DNA of 64,000 nt, taken from positions 170,475-234,474 of the forward strand of contig SAQL01000008.1 of the NCBI GenBank assembly GCA_004020645.1. The letters run 5' to 3'. A model generated the notes under the pieces. It did no database searches. It had not been told where the DNA came from and saw nothing but the letters and a program-made list of their open reading frames with translations. The stretch is from Mesorhizobium sp. (GTDB lineage Bacteria; Pseudomonadota; Alphaproteobacteria; Rhizobiales; Rhizobiaceae). A program made the translations under genes and the position numbers. The stretch's first letter is position 1. Every line of letters begins with the position of its first letter. Shown piece by piece: positions 1-7,586 of the stretch.

Positions 1-269
1 TCGACGATGTTGCGGGCGGAGAAAGTGACGGTGCGCGAATAGCCCTCCTGCTGCTTTTCGCGGCGGCCGTTGACCGAATAGTCGACGCCATGATTGCCGA
101 GGATGCGGATAAGCTGCTCGACATCGGCCAGATGCGGCACGTTTTCCAGGGTCAGCGTGTCGTCGGTGAGCAGCGAGGCGATCATCAGCGGCAGCGCGGC
201 GTTCTTCGCGCCCGAGATCGGGATGCTTCCGGCAAGCTTGTTGCCGCCGACAATTCTGATGCGATCCAT
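1..269 (-). CDS. murA: UDP-N-acetylglucosamine 1-carboxyvinyltransferase, 5' part only
   Basis: First committed step of peptidoglycan synthesis in the cytosol: transfer of enolpyruvate from PEP to UDP-GlcNAc. The start codon is the reverse complement of 267-269 and the gene runs off the left edge, leaving about 89 residues. The visible N-terminus reads MDRIRIVGGNKLAGSIPISG followed by AKNAALPLMIASLL, the conserved start of MurA with the substrate-binding Lys-Asn pair (the KN of GAKN). The catalytic Cys loop lies outside the window. The family assignment is firm because this N-terminal signature is specific. Confidence 0.93.
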   Translation of the reverse strand, partial: MDRIRIVGGNKLAGSIPISGAKNAALPLMIASLLTDDTLTLENVPHLADVEQLIRILGNHGVDYSVNGRREKQQEGYSRTVTFSARNIV

Positions 270-409
270 GGAAGAACGTCCCCTCGGCCGAAAGGCCGGT
301 TTTAATCGGTTGAGTCTGTTGTGGCCGGTCTAGACCCGGCCCGTCTAAACCATTGGCCGGCTTGGTTCAAGAAACAGGATTCCCGCCCTGGCCAGCCTGT
401 TGATATAGG

Positions 410-640
410 TCAATCCTTTTGCGTTTCCCCTAAAACGCCGAGCCCGTCCGGCCGCTTGTCAGCGTCGCCGGTGCGCCGCTTGTCGGCGTCGCCGGTGCGC
501 CGCGAGCGCGACTGCGCCTTGCGCTTCTGCAGATTGGCGCGCAATTGCTCGGCAAGCCGGCTCTTGCGGTCAGCCTTTTTCGGTGAGCTGTCCCTTTTCG
601 ATGGCCCGCCCTTGTCAGGTGGGATTGTCTTGTCGTTCAT
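410..640 (-). CDS. Small basic conserved protein with internal 8-residue duplication
   Basis: A 76-residue, very charged protein (KADRKSRLAEQLRANLQKRKAQSRSR) with no membrane segment. It resembles small uncharacterised proteins found beside murA in rhizobia (recalled, not searched). The 3' half carries a tandem duplication of 24 bp (452-475 and 476-499, one mismatch) that repeats RRTGDADK. It lies upstream of murA on the same strand and probably shares its transcript. Function unknown; a nucleic-acid or ribosome contact would fit the charge but is a guess. Confidence 0.6.
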   Translation of the reverse strand: MNDKTIPPDKGGPSKRDSSPKKADRKSRLAEQLRANLQKRKAQSRSRRTGDADKRRTGDADKRPDGLGVLGETQKD

Positions 641-790
641 GGTTCCGTCCCGGCCAGCCCGCTATCAAGGGATAGCCAACATTGTGGCGCTGCCATGTCC
701 GCAAAAGCCGTCGGAGCGGGCTTTCACGGATGGGCTTGCGCTTGGCCTTGCGCTTGCCGGTTCGATATGGCAGAAGCCCCGCCATCAGCG

Positions 791-865
<75 letters not shown>

Positions 866-1180
866 GTCACCAAGGATTCTAGCAGAGCTTCTATGCCGCG
901 CTGTGTCCAGCTGCGCAGGGTAGCGCGCCCGGTTGTGGCACAAATCCGGCACATTATGTCCGCTAGGCTTCTGCCGCTGAAGAAGCGAGCGCTCAGGGGA
1001 TGCGCAAAGGGGGCCGGATCGACTGCTGTCGGGGCCGTGTCTCAATTTTAAGCTCGGCCACGGGCGGCGAAGGTTTTGCCAATCGCGCGTTTGAAGCCTA
1101 TGCTTCGATATCGGCCGCCAGTGCTGCGGATGCAGCCGACAGTGAGAGGGTACGTGCTCTTGCCCGTTCGGGAGAGAGCC
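866..1180. other. Gene-free stretch between tRNA-Thr and the Crp/Fnr-type gene
   Basis: No reading frame here has protein-like composition or a ribosome binding site. The open frames that extend through it are continuations of tRNA-derived or regulator-derived frames. It must contain the promoter of the downstream regulator; no convincing operator was recognised. Confidence 0.5.
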
Positions 1181-1870
1181 GTGCCCAAGTCCCTTCCTCG
1201 CAATGATCTATTGAAAGCCCTCTCCCCAGAGGATTTCGCGCTGTTGCGGCCGTCAATGCATCGTGTCCAACTGAACCTCAAAGCCCAACTGGAACTCCCG
1301 TATCAGCCAATCGAGCATGTGTATTTTCCCGAGGCAGGTATCGCATCGGTGGTCGCCACCATGACTGGAGGGCGGCAAAGTGAAGTTGGGATCGTTGGCT
1401 ATGATGGGATGACAGGCGTTGCCGTCATTCTCGGCCAAGACAGCTCTCCCAATGAGACCTATATCCAGGTCGCAGGCAATGGCTGGTGCCTGCCGGTTGA
1501 AAATCTTCGTCCTGTGATTGCAGAGAGCCAGTCCCTTCGCGCGTCACTGCTTCGCTATGCCCACGCCTTCCTTGTCCAGTCGTCCCGGACGGCACTGGTA
1601 AACAGTCATTCCAAAATCGAGGAACGGCTGGCCCGCTGGTTGCTGATGGTCCACGACCGGACCGAAGGAAATAAGATCTACCTGACGCATGAATTTCTTG
1701 CGACCATGCTCGGCGCCCGGCGCCCCGGGGTTACCACCGCCCTCCAAATGCTGGAATATCGGGGGCTGGTTCACGCCAGGCGCGGCGAGATCACGATCGT
1801 CGACCGGGCCGGAATGATAAAACTCACACATGGCGCCTATGGCGACGAAGAGCAACGTCACTTCGGCTAA
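1181..1870 (+). CDS. Crp/Fnr-family transcriptional regulator
   Basis: 229 residues from a GTG start at 1181, chosen because GGGAGAGA lies just upstream and because the longer frame (from 1076) adds a low-complexity arginine-rich stretch. Residues about 15-130 form the cyclic-nucleotide-binding-type beta barrel (YFPEAGIASVVA, VGIVGYDGMTG). Residues about 168-190 (LTHEFLATMLGARRPGVT) are a Crp-type helix-turn-helix. The four-cysteine cluster of Fnr is absent, so it is not an Fnr-type oxygen sensor. It belongs to the rhizobial group of Crp-like proteins whose ligand is unknown. A palindromic repeat starts inside its stop codon and probably forms its 3' UTR. Confidence 0.85.
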   Translation: MPKSLPRNDLLKALSPEDFALLRPSMHRVQLNLKAQLELPYQPIEHVYFPEAGIASVVATMTGGRQSEVGIVGYDGMTGVAVILGQDSSPNETYIQVAGNGWCLPVENLRPVIAESQSLRASLLRYAHAFLVQSSRTALVNSHSKIEERLARWLLMVHDRTEGNKIYLTHEFLATMLGARRPGVTTALQMLEYRGLVHARRGEITIVDRAGMIKLTHGAYGDEEQRHFG

Positions 1871-1971
1871 TGCATGTCGCGCAAAAGTGTGCAGCGGTTT
1901 TGCAATAACGACATGCATAAAAACAACAACCTAAAGCGCGTCGTATGAGGCCGGTCAAACGCGGCGCGCTC
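1869..1971. repeat. Palindromic intergenic repeat, copy A
   Basis: Inverted termini ATGCATGTCG and CGACATGCAT enclose an inner stem CGCAAAA..TTTTGC; a second inverted pair GCGCG..CGCGC follows at about 1935-1971. A near-identical copy B lies at 61526-61629. The layout resembles the multi-copy palindromic (RIME/REP-like) elements of rhizobia. Here it abuts the stop codon of the Crp-like gene and could stabilise or terminate its mRNA. Confidence 0.75.
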
Positions 1972-2029
1972 CGCCTGATTGTCCGATATCAGACATAAGC
2001 TTGAAGGCCGCCACATGTTAGACGAAAGT

Positions 2030-2065
2030 CGTATTGGTTGGCAGGGACGTATTGGTTGGCAGGGA
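2030..2065 (+). repeat. Tandem 18-bp direct repeat before a small gene
   Basis: CGTATTGGTTGGCAGGGA occurs twice in succession (2030-2047, 2048-2065). The repeat places two purine-rich AGGGA tracts upstream of the ATG at 2076; the second one (AGGGAGGA) is at ribosome-binding distance. It looks like a recent slippage duplication in the 5' UTR. Confidence 0.7.
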
Positions 2066-2075
2066 GGAACTGTTG

Positions 2076-2321
2076 ATGAGCAACACTTTTCACACAGTCA
2101 CGGTTGAAGGGGCGGCGGAGGCCTATGTCCTTTCCAGAGGCAAGGCTCGGTATCTCTCGATCGCACAGGCGATCCGCGCCATTCGAACACTCATGCCGGC
2201 TTGCAAGGCCACGAACCACGAGTTGGAGGAGATGCTGGCGGCAGCATGCGTGGTTCACGGGGTGCCCGTCGCTTTCGACGCCAAAACAGCCGATGGCCCA
2301 GAACCACGGCTCCATTCGTAG
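2076..2321 (+). CDS. Small conserved protein, paralogue of the next gene
   Basis: 81 residues from ATG 2076, chosen for the strong AGGGAGGA site just upstream rather than the in-frame ATG at 2034, which lies inside a tandem repeat. The C-terminal 40 residues (QAIRAIRTLMPACKATNHEL then a run ending FDA) align with those of the following gene: the x-P-x-C-x-x-T core, helix spacing and terminal FDA are shared. No signal peptide or membrane segment. Function unknown; the two look like a tandem duplication of a small helical protein. Confidence 0.6.
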   Translation: MSNTFHTVTVEGAAEAYVLSRGKARYLSIAQAIRAIRTLMPACKATNHELEEMLAAACVVHGVPVAFDAKTADGPEPRLHS

Positions 2322-2328
2322 CCCGGAA

Positions 2329-2553
2329 ATGTCCGCGCTGGTGCAGAAGCCAAATTCATTGGATATTCGGCAAGCGATTGTCCGCTACCTGATCGATAAT
2401 GTCGACAACCCGAGCGTTTCGATATTCGAAGTGACCAGCGCCGTGAGGAAGATGTTTCCACTTTGCGAACTCACGGATTGGCAAATTGGCGACCTTGTTG
2501 CGCGAAGCGCCATCGACGCGGGATTTGCGATCGATTTCGATGCGGCCCCGTAG
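2329..2553 (+). CDS. Small conserved protein, second paralogue
   Basis: 74 residues from ATG 2329; an in-frame ATG at 2293 would add 12 residues and overlap the previous gene. Neither start has a strong ribosome binding site, so translational coupling to the upstream gene is likely. Contains SAVRKMFPLCELTDWQIGDL and ends FDAAP, matching the upstream paralogue. The N-terminal segment (DIRQAIVRYLIDN) is an amphipathic helix. No catalytic motif recognised. Confidence 0.55.
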   Translation: MSALVQKPNSLDIRQAIVRYLIDNVDNPSVSIFEVTSAVRKMFPLCELTDWQIGDLVARSAIDAGFAIDFDAAP

Positions 2554-2682
2554 ACGCCTGTAGCAGCAGTGTGGCGTTACGGTTTCGCGCAGTCGCCTCG
2601 GTCTCTCACGGCGGAACCACATCGTTCGGGACAGGGGCCGCAGGCTCACAGTCTGCCATTTCCGATCAGCGAACGCGCCCGC

Positions 2683-2856
2683 TCACGGCTTAGTTTCTTC
2701 CTGAGGAGGCGCGTTTGGAACCGGACAATCAGGGTGGGGCCATTTTTCACAGGGAGAGGGCTTGTCGCTAGCGTCGCCATAACGTTCCACGAGTTTTGCG
2801 AATCCGTAGGCGAAGGCGGCAAGAAGCGCCAGGATAACCACTATTCGAGCGGCCAT
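2683..2856 (-). CDS. Small single-pass membrane protein
   Basis: 57 residues from the ATG at 2856; an upstream in-frame ATG at 2895 would add 13 residues. Residues about 3-20 (ARIVVILALLAAFAYGFA) form one membrane segment, and the tail is proline-rich with two cysteines (CEKWPHPDC). No clear ribosome binding site, so the start is uncertain. It could be a membrane-anchored periplasmic peptide. Not recognised as a named family. Confidence 0.4.
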   Translation of the reverse strand: MAARIVVILALLAAFAYGFAKLVERYGDASDKPSPCEKWPHPDCPVPNAPPQEETKP

Positions 2857-2922
2857 ACGGGATTGTAGCAGGATCCCGCTTAGGATTGACCCCACATCTG
2901 TTCGCGCTCGGCAGCCTGCCCG

Positions 2923-3033
2923 TCACTTTTTGCGAAACTTGTTTGTCCCAAGCATAGTAGTAGGGGCGGCCATGATGCAGGGCAGCCCGATACCGATCAC
3001 AAAGAAACCGACCCCACCAATCAGTGGAACCAA
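2923..3033 (-). CDS. Very small putative membrane protein (36 residues, TTG start)
   Basis: Not called by length-limited finders. A TTG start (reverse of 3031-3033) is preceded by GGTGAGGAG at ideal distance. The product begins MVPLIGGVGFFVIGIG and ends KFRKK: one glycine-rich hydrophobic helix and a basic tail, the usual shape of rhizobial membrane miniproteins. Support is only the ribosome binding site and composition. Confidence 0.35.
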   Translation of the reverse strand: MVPLIGGVGFFVIGIGLPCIMAAPTTMLGTNKFRKK

Positions 3034-3117
3034 GAATTGCTCCTCACCGTTCAGGTAGTAAGCAACCCGTGGCGGCAGCAATCAAGCACCGCAGCTGAAG
3101 GTTGCTCGGAGGCTAAT

Positions 3118-3417
3118 ATGGGAAAGCAACTTACATCGGCTGCGGCAGGCATCCTTCTGCTCGTTAGTGTCAGCGCCGCCGCCGCTCAGGACGTCATTAT
3201 TCAACCCGAGCAGGACGTTGTGATCCGCGAATACGTGAAAAAGAAACCGGTGGCATCACTCAGCCTTCCCGGCGTGGAGCTCAACATCGGCACAGCCCTG
3301 CCCGAAACAGTCGAGCTTTACGAGGTGCCGGACGTTCAGTACCGCTACGTCGTCATCGAGGGCCGAACCGTCCTGGTCGACCCAGGTACCCGCAAGATTG
3401 TGAAGGTCTACGACTGA
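3118..3417 (+). CDS. DUF1236 exported protein
   Basis: 99 residues from ATG 3118, preceded by CGGAGG; an earlier in-frame start at 3037 would precede the signal peptide with an unrelated stretch. Residues 1-24 are a signal peptide ending AAAAQ. The mature part carries the DUF1236 pattern near its C-terminus (YRYVVIEGRTVLVDPGTRKI). These proteins are periplasmic, common in Hyphomicrobiales and of unknown function. Monocistronic as far as can be seen. Confidence 0.8.
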   Translation: MGKQLTSAAAGILLLVSVSAAAAQDVIIQPEQDVVIREYVKKKPVASLSLPGVELNIGTALPETVELYEVPDVQYRYVVIEGRTVLVDPGTRKIVKVYD

Positions 3418-3474
3418 CGTGACCCCTTACGCTGAAGCCCGTCATGCCGAAAGGTGCGGCGGGCCGGCGCTTTC

Positions 3475-3733
3475 TCAGGCTCGGCTCGTCCTGCCTATGC
3501 GAGGATGGTTGTGCCGTGCGTCAAAGGTGAACCAATGGCCGCTGAGATAGGCCTTCAACCATGCGTTGTATCCATCGGATACGGCATCGGCGGTATGCCG
3601 ATATCGCCGAGATAGCCGGTGCAATTTCGCCCCGGAATGTGCATACAACCGCAGCGTGATTGCGTGCAAAATCACGACCGACGCCGGCGAGCAAACTCCG
3701 GATTGCCGCGAACCGAAACACATTAGAAGACAC
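3475..3733 (-). pseudogene. Decayed transglutaminase-family gene, C-terminal half
   Basis: Three minus-strand frames taken in order rebuild the family pattern. The first reads GVGRDFARNHAAVV where family members have a catalytic GVCRDFAH. The second reads CTGYLGDIGIPPMPYPMD. The third reads YNAWLKAYLSGHWFTFDARH followed by NHPRIGR. At least two frameshifts separate them and the catalytic Cys codon has become Gly. The N-terminal half is missing. It lies just downstream of an intact transglutaminase gene of a different subfamily, so this was probably once a pair of protease-like genes. Confidence 0.7.
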
Positions 3734-4623
3734 TAATTTTTATCAGTGCCGGCTTCCTTCACCACCTTGACCCCCACCGTCATGCCGAGAAAGCTCGACG
3801 CACTGCCGCAGTAGCTACCGGAAAGAGGAATGGCTTGCCCAGGATGCCTGGCCACAGCCACCCTGATCAGATCCCGGTTGCCGACAATGCCATTGGTGGG
3901 GTCGAACTCGACCCAACCCGCGCCAGGCAAATAGACCTGGCACCAGGCATGTGTCGAACCGCCGCCGAGGACAGAAGCACTGTCGCGGTTCGGCACATAG
4001 ACATAGCCAGTCACAAAACGCGCGGCAAAACCGAGCGAACGAACCGCTTCTATCATGAACAGGGCAAAATCCCGGCATGTGCCTCGACGCAGGTGCAAGG
4101 TCATGAGAGGCGGTTGCGTCCCTGATTCAGTCCGACGGGAATACACAAAGCTCTCGTGGATTGCGTAGCAAAGCGTCATCAACAATCTGCCCGTCTCGGT
4201 GTGCCCTCTGGCACTCACGAACTGTTGGGCCCATTTGCCGATCTCGTCGCCGTCATCGAGATGATGGCGCTCGATCGTCTGGGCGAGGTCGGTCGCCTCA
4301 TCGGGATCATAGGAAAAGGGATAGCTGAGCGCTGCTTCATCGATGCGGAAATCAGGCGCATGCTGCGGCGTGTGATCGAGCCGAATATCTGTCACGAAAC
4401 GCAGTTCGTCACCCGAGCCCTTGAAGTCGATTACCGCAACGCAGTTTCCGAAAACGTCATGGATCCAGCGAACCTCTTTCGGCTCGGGGTCCACGAACAG
4501 GGCGTGATCCAGAAGTCGCTGATCGAAACTATCGCGCGGCCTGAACATCAGCCGATGCTCGCCGAACGTCACCGGTTGCGTGTAGCGATAGACGGTCGTG
4601 TGCTTGACTGAAAAAATCGGCAT
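3733..4623 (-). CDS. Transglutaminase-like cysteine protease family protein
   Basis: 296 residues from ATG 4623 (MPIFSVKHTTVYRY); a longer frame to 4689 adds 22 residues without family resemblance. Domains: an N-terminal beta-rich transglutaminase N domain (about 1-90), then the papain-like core with Cys in RRGTCRDFALFMIEA, His in STHAWCQVYLPG and Asp in EFDPTNGIVG, giving a complete Cys-His-Asp triad. Bacterial members probably cleave or cross-link peptides in the cytosol; substrates are unknown. No signal peptide. A broken relative lies immediately downstream. Confidence 0.85.
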   Translation of the reverse strand: MPIFSVKHTTVYRYTQPVTFGEHRLMFRPRDSFDQRLLDHALFVDPEPKEVRWIHDVFGNCVAVIDFKGSGDELRFVTDIRLDHTPQHAPDFRIDEAALSYPFSYDPDEATDLAQTIERHHLDDGDEIGKWAQQFVSARGHTETGRLLMTLCYAIHESFVYSRRTESGTQPPLMTLHLRRGTCRDFALFMIEAVRSLGFAARFVTGYVYVPNRDSASVLGGGSTHAWCQVYLPGAGWVEFDPTNGIVGNRDLIRVAVARHPGQAIPLSGSYCGSASSFLGMTVGVKVVKEAGTDKN

Positions 4624-4942
4624 TGGCTTGCGTCGACCACCTGCGATATCAGCGCAATCATATAATCTTTTTTGATGTGCAGCGGACAAAATGGGGCTCC
4701 CGCCGCGACACGGGTCGTATCAGGCGGATTGATTGAGCAAACCGGCATGCTATCGCCGAAGTGACCATGCACACTGGCCCGTTGCTCTTGGTTCCCGTTG
4801 GGGCGTGTCCGCCAAAAAGCAGCGGTCGTGCACCGTAGGCCTTTTGCAATCTCCAATTGGTAGACTCTCTCAACGCCAGGGAAGTTAATCTTTGCGCCAA
4901 GGAGGGGCCAAGGCGAGGAACGTCGCAACGGGAGGAAGCAAA
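4624..4942. other. Divergent intergenic region
   Basis: Separates the transglutaminase gene (minus) from a small plus-strand gene, so both promoters must lie here. The open frames across it are arginine- and serine-rich and have no ribosome binding sites. No repeat or operator recognised. Confidence 0.5.
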
Positions 4943-5143
4943 ATGCACGAAGACTACGATCTGGCCACAGACCACGATAAGCCTTACGAAATAGCTGCTT
5001 TCGCTAAAAAGCACGGCCTTACGCTACGCGCTGCCGAGCTGATCCTTTTCGCCTATAGCCCGTCCCGAGCGGCGTGTGATACTGCCGCAACGGCTTTCCT
5101 CACGGCCGTCGCCGCACAAGCCAAGCGACAATCGGCGCGCTAG
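4943..5143 (+). CDS. Small DUF3606-like protein
   Basis: 66 residues from ATG 4943, set by GGGAGGAAGC just upstream. The body (YEIAAFAKKHGLTLRAAELI) resembles the two-helix DUF3606 pattern in which an aromatic residue, a basic helix and a GLT/GVS turn precede a second helix. A second DUF3606-like gene lies at 6185. Rhizobial members often sit among stress genes such as csbD, as here. Distant match; function unknown. Confidence 0.6.
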   Translation: MHEDYDLATDHDKPYEIAAFAKKHGLTLRAAELILFAYSPSRAACDTAATAFLTAVAAQAKRQSAR

Positions 5144-5292
5144 CTCTCGTTCCGAAAATCCTGGAGCGACGGGTGGCGCAGATCAACCCCGCCACCGTCG
5201 CAATACACATCGCCCGCCGCTCATTCGGAGCGGCAGGCTTTGGACGGTGTCAAGGCTGCGCCGATCGACGGCGCTGCCTTGGTTCTGAACGC

Positions 5293-5493
5293 TCAGGTAA
5301 GGCTCCTCGACCAGTCGTCTACCTGGCGCTCTGCCTCTTCCTTGGCGATTCCATACCGCTCCTGAATGCGTCCTGCGAGTTGGTCACGATTGCCCTCGAT
5401 GCGATCAAGGTCATCGTCGGTAAGGTCACCCCATTGCTCCTTGGCCTTGCCTTTGAACTGCATCCATTTTCCCTTGATTTGATCCCAGTTCAT
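5293..5493 (-). CDS. CsbD family stress protein
   Basis: 66 residues beginning MNWDQIKGKWMQFKGKAKEQ, the hallmark of the CsbD family, followed by WGDLTDDDLDRIEGNRDQLA and GRIQERYGIAKEEAERQVDDW. The length and the positions of the tryptophans are typical. The gene is preceded on its strand by AGGAGG. In Bacillus the family is under the general stress sigma factor, and in rhizobia it is usually under EcfG; no clear EcfG box was found here. The molecular role is unknown. Confidence 0.93.
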   Translation of the reverse strand: MNWDQIKGKWMQFKGKAKEQWGDLTDDDLDRIEGNRDQLAGRIQERYGIAKEEAERQVDDWSRSLT

Positions 5494-5701
5494 GAATTCC
5501 TCCTTTGTTGTCTAGAGGAAATGCAACTGGACACCACATGTTCCCGACAGCGGATCGCCCATGACGATTATTGCCCATGACAATCATCTTTGGCGACGCA
5601 GCAAAAGGCCGCCGGCCGGAGCCAGCGGGCGCAAATTTGGAGCAGGATGGGAACGATCCGCGTCTAGAAATCACACTCGGCAGAAACGTCCCTCAGCCGG
5701 A

Positions 5702-5965
5702 TCAGCTGGCGCGCGCCAAGGCGATCGATATGACGTTGTCTGCATCCGCCCCCGGTAGATCGAACAGCATCGGAAGTTGGCGGGTCATGGCCATTTCAAC
5801 GATCAACTCTTCGATGGAAGCCGTCGGCAGATCGGTCTCGACACTATTCGAGATCATCGAGGCAAGCTTGTGGACTGGCACTGGTGTCGACTTCGCACGG
5901 TCGTCGAGCAACCTGCTGATTTCGATTACAACGTCTGCGTCAATGCTCTTTGGCAATTCGCGCAT
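5702..5965 (-). CDS. Conserved hypothetical protein
   Basis: 87 residues from ATG 5965 with GGGAGGAAAAGCC upstream. Acidic, soluble, with two helical stretches (DADVVIEISRLLDDRAKS and ASIEELIVEMAMTRQLPM). No signal peptide, membrane segment or recognised motif. It sits among small stress-type genes on both strands. Confidence 0.6.
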   Translation of the reverse strand: MRELPKSIDADVVIEISRLLDDRAKSTPVPVHKLASMISNSVETDLPTASIEELIVEMAMTRQLPMLFDLPGADADNVISIALARAS

Positions 5966-6184
5966 GGCTTTTCCTCCCTGCTCATATCATGCGCGTGCCA
6001 GGGGGCTGAGTCTCGAAAAATCGACGTGTGGGCTTAACCAAAGGCGTGCGCCGGTCCGGTTGCCTGGCCATGTGTTCGGGCCTGCGGCGAAAAAGCGCTT
6101 TGGTGTCGCACGCGGCAACGAATTCGCCCGTTTTGCGTTGGCCAATCATACATCGAGAGCAAACGTGACTAAAGGAGAGTAAGC

Positions 6185-6466
6185 ATGACAGCTGACGCGG
6201 CGAAGCTCTATCCCCGCCACCGGGATCGGATCTCCGGCAGCGAGGATTATGTAGTAAGGCATTTTGCCCGGCAGAACGGCATCACCCCAGCGCAAGTCCA
6301 TCAGTTGATCAAGAGATACGGAAGCAACCGCGCCAGGCTGGTGGCTGCGGCGAAGGAACTTCGCACGTCGCTCCGGCCGGATGTTCCCAAGGCCATGCTC
6401 GCCCCGGGGCGCCCCGGACGTCTCAGCGCCGGCGTTGATGCCAGAAATGGCTTAGAAACGCGGTGA
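6185..6466 (+). CDS. DUF3606-like small protein
   Basis: 93 residues from ATG 6185 with AAAGGAGAG upstream. Residues 19-60 (SEDYVVRHFARQNGITPAQV, then HQLIKRYGSNRARLVAAAKE) fit the DUF3606 layout: aromatic-rich helix, G-I-T turn, helix, G-S/N-R turn, helix. The last 15 codons overlap the 3' end of the convergent yihY-like gene by 44 bp, so the final residues may be of little importance. Function unknown. Confidence 0.7.
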   Translation: MTADAAKLYPRHRDRISGSEDYVVRHFARQNGITPAQVHQLIKRYGSNRARLVAAAKELRTSLRPDVPKAMLAPGRPGRLSAGVDARNGLETR

Positions 6467-7424
6467 GGAGACTGCTGAAAACAATCCAGCCGACGACTTC
6501 GTTCTCAGACTTTTCGATCCTGGCCGCCGTCGCCAGCTGCTGTTTTCGATCACTTGCTTGGATGGTCGCCTCCAGATCGGACCGGCTGCCGTGTCGAACC
6601 GAGTAGGCTCGGGTAAATTCGGCCCCCAACAGAAAGATCTCGGACGAATAAAAAACCCACAGCAGCACGACGAGCAGTGCGCCGGCTGCGCCGTATGACG
6701 ACGCGGTCGCGCTGGCTCCGATATACCAGCCGATCAGCGACTTGCCGACGGTGAAGAGAAACGCCGTCAGCACGGCGCCGACGCCAACGTCGCGCCATCG
6801 CAGCGTGCGGTCGGGCAGGACCTTGTAGATCGCCGCGAACAACAGCGCGATCAGCGCAAACGAGACGATCTCGTTGATTGCACTCAGGATAATGGCACCG
6901 AAGGGCAGGTATGCGTTGATGATTTCGCCAAGCGCCGAAATTGCAGCGCTCGCGACCAGCGACACCAGGAGCAGAAAGCCAAGCGCCGCGACGAGCCCAA
7001 GGCTTGCGGCGCGGGCCCGCACAAGGCTGGAAATCGATGTCTTACCCGGTTTGACTTTCCAGATTTCGTTCAGGGCAACCTGCATTTCGCCGAACACGCC
7101 GGATGCGGTAACCAACAGCGTGACGAGCCCCAAAATGCTGGCGAGAGTTCCCGCCTTTTTGTGTGACGCGTTCTCGAGTGTCGCTTGCAAAAGCTCGGCG
7201 CTCTGCGGACCCATCAGCCCCGACAGCTGGGCCGAAAGCGCCAGTTGCGCTGCATCGTTTCCGAAGGCCATGCCAGCGATGGCGACAACGATGAGCAGGA
7301 TCGGCGCAAGCGAGGTCGTGGCATAAAACGCCATCGCTGCCCCGTGACTGAGGGCATTGTCATTGATGAAGCCGACAATGCTTTCCCTAAGGAGCGTCCA
7401 GCCCTCTTTCGCGACATTCCACAT
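6423..7424 (-). CDS. YihY/virulence factor BrkB family membrane protein
   Basis: 333 residues from ATG 7424 (MWNVAKEGWTLLRESIVGFI); the 48-residue upstream extension of the open frame lacks family resemblance. Family signature: DNALSHGAAMAFYATTSLAP near the N-terminus, then six hydrophobic segments (about 30-55, 95-120, 140-165, 180-205, 215-235, 245-270) and a terminal one near 315-330. The family was once annotated as ribonuclease BN or BrkB; its actual role in the inner membrane is unknown. Confidence 0.85.
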   Translation of the reverse strand: MWNVAKEGWTLLRESIVGFINDNALSHGAAMAFYATTSLAPILLIVVAIAGMAFGNDAAQLALSAQLSGLMGPQSAELLQATLENASHKKAGTLASILGLVTLLVTASGVFGEMQVALNEIWKVKPGKTSISSLVRARAASLGLVAALGFLLLVSLVASAAISALGEIINAYLPFGAIILSAINEIVSFALIALLFAAIYKVLPDRTLRWRDVGVGAVLTAFLFTVGKSLIGWYIGASATASSYGAAGALLVVLLWVFYSSEIFLLGAEFTRAYSVRHGSRSDLEATIQASDRKQQLATAARIEKSENEVVGWIVFSSLLTAFLSHFWHQRRR

Positions 7425-7586
7425 GGTTTGCCTCACCTGCTCGCAAGCAAGTAGAGGCGACACGACAGCGGACCAGAGCGTGGCAGGTCGCAAACCGTCG
7501 AGATTGGCGGCTGGAGGCCGGCGGCAGCGTCCGTCGACAGTCCCTTCCAGGCTCAGTCTAAGAACCAAATCCCTTGTGCAGAGGAA

